Positions 60,104 to 64,000 of a DNA stretch of 64,000 bases are shown here, piece after piece. A model generated the notes under the pieces. That model was not told where the DNA came from. It saw only the letters and a list, made by a program, of their open reading frames with translations, and ran no database searches. The stretch lies in contig NZ_CP192260.1 in the NCBI RefSeq assembly GCF_050574275.1, forward strand, positions 1,364,001 through 1,428,000, written 5' to 3'. The stretch is from Virgibacillus_F flavescens. GTDB lineage: Bacteria > Bacillota > Bacilli > Bacillales > Amphibacillaceae. Both the position numbers and the translations under genes were made by a program. Numbering within the stretch: the stretch's first letter is position 1; every line of letters begins with the position of its first letter.

Positions 60104-60826
60104 GTGGAAAAATTAATGCTGGATAGAATTATAAGCGAGATCGACTTCTATCATGTTATTCAACCAATAGTTGATTTAAAGAAACACAAAATATACGGAT
60201 ATGAAGTTCTAATACGAGCAGATTTATTTGACAGTCCTGAATCCTTATTTTCCTACGCAAGCAAAAAAAATAGGTTATTTGATCTGGATATGAAATCAAT
60301 CTACATGGCATTTGTAACATTTAAGCGGGACACAAAATTCATGGAGGATGCCCCATTATTTATAAACGTATTCCCATCCACCTTAACCAACCCTTCTTTC
60401 ACTAAAAATTTAGAGAAAATATTGAAGACGTTAAAGGTAGACCCTAAATCCATTGTATTTGAAATAAACAGAGCAGAAGAATTCAGTAATCTCTCTGAAC
60501 TGAAAGTTATCGTATCAGAGCTGAGAGAGCAAGGATTTTCAATAGCGCTTGATGATGTTGGCAAAGGTGAATCCAACCTCCTTTCGCTGTTAGAGATCAG
60601 TCCTGACTACGCTAAAATAGACCTTTATTTTTCAAAGGATTTAGCAACGAACATCAAGAAGCAAAAGTTAATTAAATTGATGCAGGATTTACTGGGAGAA
60701 GATACAATAATGATTTTGGAAGGACTGGAAGAGGAAGAAGATTTAATTAAAGCAATGGACTTAGATGTTATATATGGTCAGGGTTATTTTCTGGGGAAAC
60801 CGAAACCATTGTCTTACTATCTATAA
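60104..60826 (+). CDS. Stand-alone EAL-domain phosphodiesterase
   Basis: 240-residue cytosolic EAL protein, expected to hydrolyse c-di-GMP to pGpG. The motif reads YEVLIR (EVL), and the other catalytic residues look present: Asn of FINVFPSTL, Glu of VFEINRAEE, the Asp pair of LDDVGKG, Lys of YAKIDLYF, Glu of ILEGLEEEE, Gln of YGQGYFLGKP. GTG start with AAGGAG nine bases upstream. No sensor domain. In B. subtilis the EAL enzyme PdeH is under Spo0A control, and a 0A-like box lies upstream here. Single gene with its own terminator. Confidence 0.87.
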   Translation: MEKLMLDRIISEIDFYHVIQPIVDLKKHKIYGYEVLIRADLFDSPESLFSYASKKNRLFDLDMKSIYMAFVTFKRDTKFMEDAPLFINVFPSTLTNPSFTKNLEKILKTLKVDPKSIVFEINRAEEFSNLSELKVIVSELREQGFSIALDDVGKGESNLLSLLEISPDYAKIDLYFSKDLATNIKKQKLIKLMQDLLGEDTIMILEGLEEEEDLIKAMDLDVIYGQGYFLGKPKPLSYYL

Positions 60827-60840
60827 GAAAACATGTTAAA

Positions 60841-60885
60841 GGCTTTCACCGATTTGTAATGGTGAAAGCCTTTGTTGGTTTTTTG
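60841..60885 (+). terminator. Terminator of the EAL gene
   Basis: Ten-base perfect stem GGCTTTCACC / GGTGAAAGCC with a 10-nt loop and T-rich tail. Confidence 0.85.
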
Positions 60886-60972
60886 ACCTTGAACTCGCAA
60901 GGAATGATAGTTTTCGCAGCATCATGGACGTACTCGACTTCCAGGACAATGCCTTCGTTCTATCCTCGCTAC

Positions 60973-62268
60973 CTACCTATCTATTTCAGATAATACGCGT
61001 TGTAAACTTTCAAAGAAGTAATCAATTTCCTCGAATGTATTGTAATGCACGAGACTGATTCGCAGGCCGGATCCGTTATAGTCGTGCGCTAGTCGTTTCA
61101 TTAAATTGATAGCAAAATAGTCACCGGTTCTTGCTTCGATCGCAAGGTCATTTAACGCAACACCCATATCTTCGGCACGCAATTTTTTGATATTGAAAGA
61201 GAAGACTGGAACGCGTTGATCAATTTCATCTTCGCCTTTACCATATAGCACAACATCCGGGATGTTTTTCAGCTTTTGCAGAAAGTAACGGGACAGTTCT
61301 TTTTCATATTCATTTGCCCAGTACATGGCAGTGACTAATTCTCTGCGTTTTTCTGTCTGTGCAGTAGGGAGTAAAGCAGGGTCCATTTTTAGGCCGTTTT
61401 CTTCTGCATCTGATGCAAGCTTGGACAAGTACTCCATCGAACCAATAAATGCTTCGATTCCTTCATGATTTTGGGTACCAACTTCGAAAAAATACGCGTT
61501 TTCTTCTAATTCGTTTTTTATTCTATAGTCTTGTAACCGTTCTAAATTATCCCGATTGATATAGCAAAATCCCATATGCGGTCCAAAGATTTTATAAGTT
61601 GAAAATGCCACGAAATCTACGCCAGCGTCTTTTACATCAACAGGCATGTGACTTGCTGTCTGAACGCCGTCAGCAACAACAAGTGCACCTGCTGCATGTG
61701 CCATTTTTGTGATTTTTTTCATGTCATGAACGGTTCCTGTTGCGTTTGACGCCCAGCCAACTGCGACTATTTTTGGCGAGACTGATAATAACTTTTCATA
61801 CTGCTTGAGATCTAAATTACCGTCATCGTCCACATTCCACAAATGAACATGAATGCCACGTTCTTCAAGCTCGACCCACGGATCGACGTTCGAACGGTGG
61901 TCTGCTTCGGTTACGATAATATGGTCTCCCTTATGTAAATCCCGTGCCAAGTGGTGGGCGAAAAGCTGGAATAAACTTGTGGCATTTAAACCGAATGCAA
62001 TTTCTGTGTGGTCACGCGCACCGATTAAATCCGCAGCAACCTGCCGACCGTCAATAATCGTCTGCTGCATCTGCTCCGTCCGACTGAATATCGTCCCTTT
62101 TTGTGCATTACGGTTTGTATAAAAATCACTGACTCTATCAATTACAAAGTGCGATACCTGTGCGCCAGCAGAGTTATCAAAGAAAAAGGCTTTCTGGCCG
62201 GTGTAATTCTTATTTAAACTTGGAAAATAATTACGTGCTTCGATAAATGTTTTAATTAGGTTATTCAT
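60973..62268 (-). CDS. Cysteine desulfurase-like class V aminotransferase
   Basis: 431-residue PLP enzyme of the cysteine-desulfurase-like subgroup (VC1184 type), distinct from NifS/SufS. PLP Lys is in FSTYKIFGPHMG (about residue 226); also FFDNSAGAQV near the start, TEADHRSNVDPW with the ring-stacking His, and VADGVQTASHMPVD with the Asp. Likely acts on a small amino acid or thiol compound; exact reaction unknown. ATG 62268 is preferred (GGATGG eight bases upstream); the first ATG lies inside the site. No iron-sulfur scaffold gene adjoins it. Confidence 0.83.
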   Translation of the reverse strand: MNNLIKTFIEARNYFPSLNKNYTGQKAFFFDNSAGAQVSHFVIDRVSDFYTNRNAQKGTIFSRTEQMQQTIIDGRQVAADLIGARDHTEIAFGLNATSLFQLFAHHLARDLHKGDHIIVTEADHRSNVDPWVELEERGIHVHLWNVDDDGNLDLKQYEKLLSVSPKIVAVGWASNATGTVHDMKKITKMAHAAGALVVADGVQTASHMPVDVKDAGVDFVAFSTYKIFGPHMGFCYINRDNLERLQDYRIKNELEENAYFFEVGTQNHEGIEAFIGSMEYLSKLASDAEENGLKMDPALLPTAQTEKRRELVTAMYWANEYEKELSRYFLQKLKNIPDVVLYGKGEDEIDQRVPVFSFNIKKLRAEDMGVALNDLAIEARTGDYFAINLMKRLAHDYNGSGLRISLVHYNTFEEIDYFFESLQRVLSEIDR

Positions 62269-62602
62269 CTTATCATCCATCCTTATGTCACTATTAGATT
62301 TTCAATACTGTATTGAATTCATTTTAACATACTGCGATTTACTAGAGATGTGAGAGGATCGCTGGACTTTCGAAGATTGATATTTTTGGTGAATGCAATG
62401 AGCTTTCGTTCTTGTAGCACTTGAAATAGGTGAAAACAGGTTGCTAGTTACTCCGTCGTAGAAGATGTAAACAGCAATGTAACTAAAAAATATGTTGGAT
62501 GCCCTGCGAACGCTGCGGAAAAATACTACGCTGCTATGAAGAATGTAAGAAATCATTTTTATGAATCAATGCATGAATTTCTCACAAATATGGCAGTTGT
62601 TT

Positions 62603-62760
62603 GAAGCGGAGGACCGTTGACTCCTGCGGGAACAGCACGAGTCTGAAGGTCCCGCAGAGAGGTTTAAAAGATGAAGGCAGACTAAAACCGTCCTTTGCTG
62701 ACAACGTCGGCATACCCCTTGCCGGGGCAAGGAGACTGATGCCGTGCCCGCGAAAAGGAA
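62603..62760. repeat. Second dispersed repeat family, copy 2
   Basis: Inverse copy of the 4108-4232 block: GACTCCTGCGGGAACAGC at 62619-62636 is the exact complement of 4198-4215, and GCCGTGCCC at 62741-62749 of 4135-4143. The centre is about 50 bp longer and differs; outer ends are not defined. Confidence 0.6.
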
Positions 62761-62808
62761 ATTAATTAATAATTTTAAATAATTTTGTCAATTAATTAAG
62801 AAATCCCT

Positions 62809-62834
62809 TAAACGTTAAAGGAAAATGTCGATAT
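62809..62834 (+). promoter_or_regulatory. SigD-type promoter of the chemotaxis receptor
   Basis: TAAA, 14 bp, GTCGATAT; one base from the SigD consensus TAAA-N14-16-GCCGATAT. 92 bp before ATG. Confidence 0.65.
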
Positions 62835-62926
62835 ATAGGAAAGTTGACTAATTTATCTATTATTCAGAACAGGAGGTTAATGAAGCGTATATTTTAAAAA
62901 GATAAGAAACAATCAGGGGGAAGACG

Positions 62927-64000
62927 ATGAAAAAACTAAGAATGATAAAGTACAAGCTGCCAATCTTTATGATGATTCTATTAATTATACCGCTAGCATT
63001 CGTATCATTTTTTTCCTATCAGCAAACAGCCATTCTGGAAAAAGCGGTACTTCAGAAAAAGGATATTGTGGAAATGTCATCGAAATCAGAAGAAATTTTC
63101 AATACATATGAAAACGGATTGAAGGACATCACGGGTCTCCCGGAAATGCAATATGAGACGTACAAGGTTGATGTGGACGGGCAGAACCAATTTACCAATA
63201 TGCCTTCCGTAAATGATGCGGATAAAACTGTATTTTATCAATCATATTTTACAAATCTGTCCGAGAAGTATGATGAGTATTTGTTGAATTTGTATATGGC
63301 GACTGATTCTGGTGCGTTTTATTTAAATAACATACCGCCGGAGGAAGTAGATTTGAATGCGTATGATCCGCGCACAACGGAGTGGTACACCAAAGCGGCG
63401 GAAGCGAATGGGGAAGTCATCTGGACGAAACCGTATGTGGATACAGGGACAGGCAAGTCGACGATCACCTTGGCGACAACGCTGACAAATTCAGGCGGCG
63501 ACGTGATTGGGGTTGTGGGAATGGATTTTGAAATGTCGAAGCTTGCTACGTTATTACGTAACGATATTCTGCAAACCACGATAATAACGGCTGCTGTGTC
63601 AATTGTTATTGGGTTATTAATTGTTTATCTATTTGTACGGAAATTTGTAGGGAACATTAAAATTATCCGGGAAGGCATGGAACAGATTGAACATGGTGAC
63701 CTTACTGGTGCACCGGTAATAGTGAAAAGCAAGGATGAGTTGAGTGAACTGGCGCATTCGGTTAATGCCATGAAAGAAAATTTATATACGATTGTCAACC
63801 GGGTTACCCATGCCTCGAAGCGTGTTACGGGACAAAGCGTGCAACTGATTGAATCCTCTAACGAGGTGAAAGAGGGCAGTGAACAGATTGCTTCGACGAT
63901 GCAGGAAGTATCATCGGGTGCTGAATCACAGGCAAACAGCGCTAACAGTTTAACGGAGCTGATGGAAAGATTCAGCAGTATCGTAGAGCAGACCCATGAA
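62927..64000 (+). CDS. Methyl-accepting chemotaxis protein, 3' end outside window
   Basis: The first 358 residues of a chemoreceptor; the frame is open to the last base. Membrane segment at about residues 13-30, extracellular dCache-type sensor domain (about 35-215; with the YDPRTTEWYTKAAE and WTKPYVDTGTG text usual for dCache_1), second membrane segment (about 220-240), HAMP domain (about 243-295, MEQIEHGDLTG) and the beginning of the methylation/signalling helix. GGGGGAAG precedes ATG. The ligand is unknown; dCache receptors often bind amino acids. The SigD-like promoter fits motility control. Confidence 0.92.
   Translation, partial: MKKLRMIKYKLPIFMMILLIIPLAFVSFFSYQQTAILEKAVLQKKDIVEMSSKSEEIFNTYENGLKDITGLPEMQYETYKVDVDGQNQFTNMPSVNDADKTVFYQSYFTNLSEKYDEYLLNLYMATDSGAFYLNNIPPEEVDLNAYDPRTTEWYTKAAEANGEVIWTKPYVDTGTGKSTITLATTLTNSGGDVIGVVGMDFEMSKLATLLRNDILQTTIITAAVSIVIGLLIVYLFVRKFVGNIKIIREGMEQIEHGDLTGAPVIVKSKDELSELAHSVNAMKENLYTIVNRVTHASKRVTGQSVQLIESSNEVKEGSEQIASTMQEVSSGAESQANSANSLTELMERFSSIVEQTHE

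Larger units (their letters stand above)
62269..62926. other. 650-bp divergent region with remnant frame, repeat and promoter
   Basis: Contains a start-less but coding-like frame at 62434-62604 (YVGCPANAAEKYYAAMKNV...), ending exactly where the second repeat family begins, then the SigD-like promoter of the chemotaxis receptor. Nothing else is seen. Confidence 0.45.

Overview
The window looks like chromosome of a low-GC, endospore-forming Bacillaceae bacterium (Virgibacillus/Oceanobacillus-type relatives would fit, but the genus cannot be fixed by eye). Supporting signs are AAAGGAGG-type ribosome binding sites, CcpA cre boxes, Spo0A-, SigB- and SigD-like promoter elements, and typical Bacillaceae genes (ykuK, a ypbF-like gene, a DnaD-like protein, type-2 galT, tagU, htpX). 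No rRNA, tRNA, CRISPR array or complete prophage was seen.

Layout. 1-13 kb: mostly single genes (MDR oxidoreductase, PAS-GGDEF-EAL protein, lone holin, cold-shock protein, tagU, ykuK, DnaD-like protein, kduD-like SDR, nuclease-helicase, LuxR-type regulator, ypbF-like gene). 13.3-19.9 kb: a polyol PTS operon (regulator, IIA, IIB, IIC, two zinc dehydrogenases and a 54-residue membrane protein). 20.3-29.9 kb: a minus-strand cell-wall sugar recycling cluster (murR, amiE-like, Opp-type ABC transporter, anmK, murQ). 30.3-34.0 kb: a CdaR-type regulator with glycerate kinase and a GntP-family permease. 34.3-36.0 kb: putP with a 36-residue leader gene. 36-46.9 kb: transporters, RNase H-like protein, stress protein, htpX, a REP-associated tyrosine transposase (RAYT), a second GGDEF-EAL protein in an operon with an odd ketoacyl synthase, and ung. 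47-58.3 kb: a sugar ABC importer plus GH2 glycosidase, a ROK regulator, and the divergent Leloir operon galK-galE-galT-galM; together these suggest import and hydrolysis of a galactoside followed by galactose catabolism. 58.4-64 kb: XRE regulator, two sigma-factor-like genes, an EAL protein, a class-V aminotransferase and the start of a chemotaxis receptor.

The strongest non-gene signal is a family of 27-bp units (GGGACA ends enclosing a GGGACGGTTC core or its complement). I count about 43 units at 27 intergenic loci, usually as inverted pairs that would fold into long hairpins, often touching stop codons and absent from the insides of operons. The window also carries one RAYT gene bracketed by the same units, which makes it the obvious candidate for the enzyme that spreads them. 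One pair was later split by a 230-bp element with inverted ends and a 9-bp target duplication, and another unit abuts a truncated pRiA4b ORF-3-like pseudogene. A 21-bp tandem array and a second dispersed repeat family are also present.
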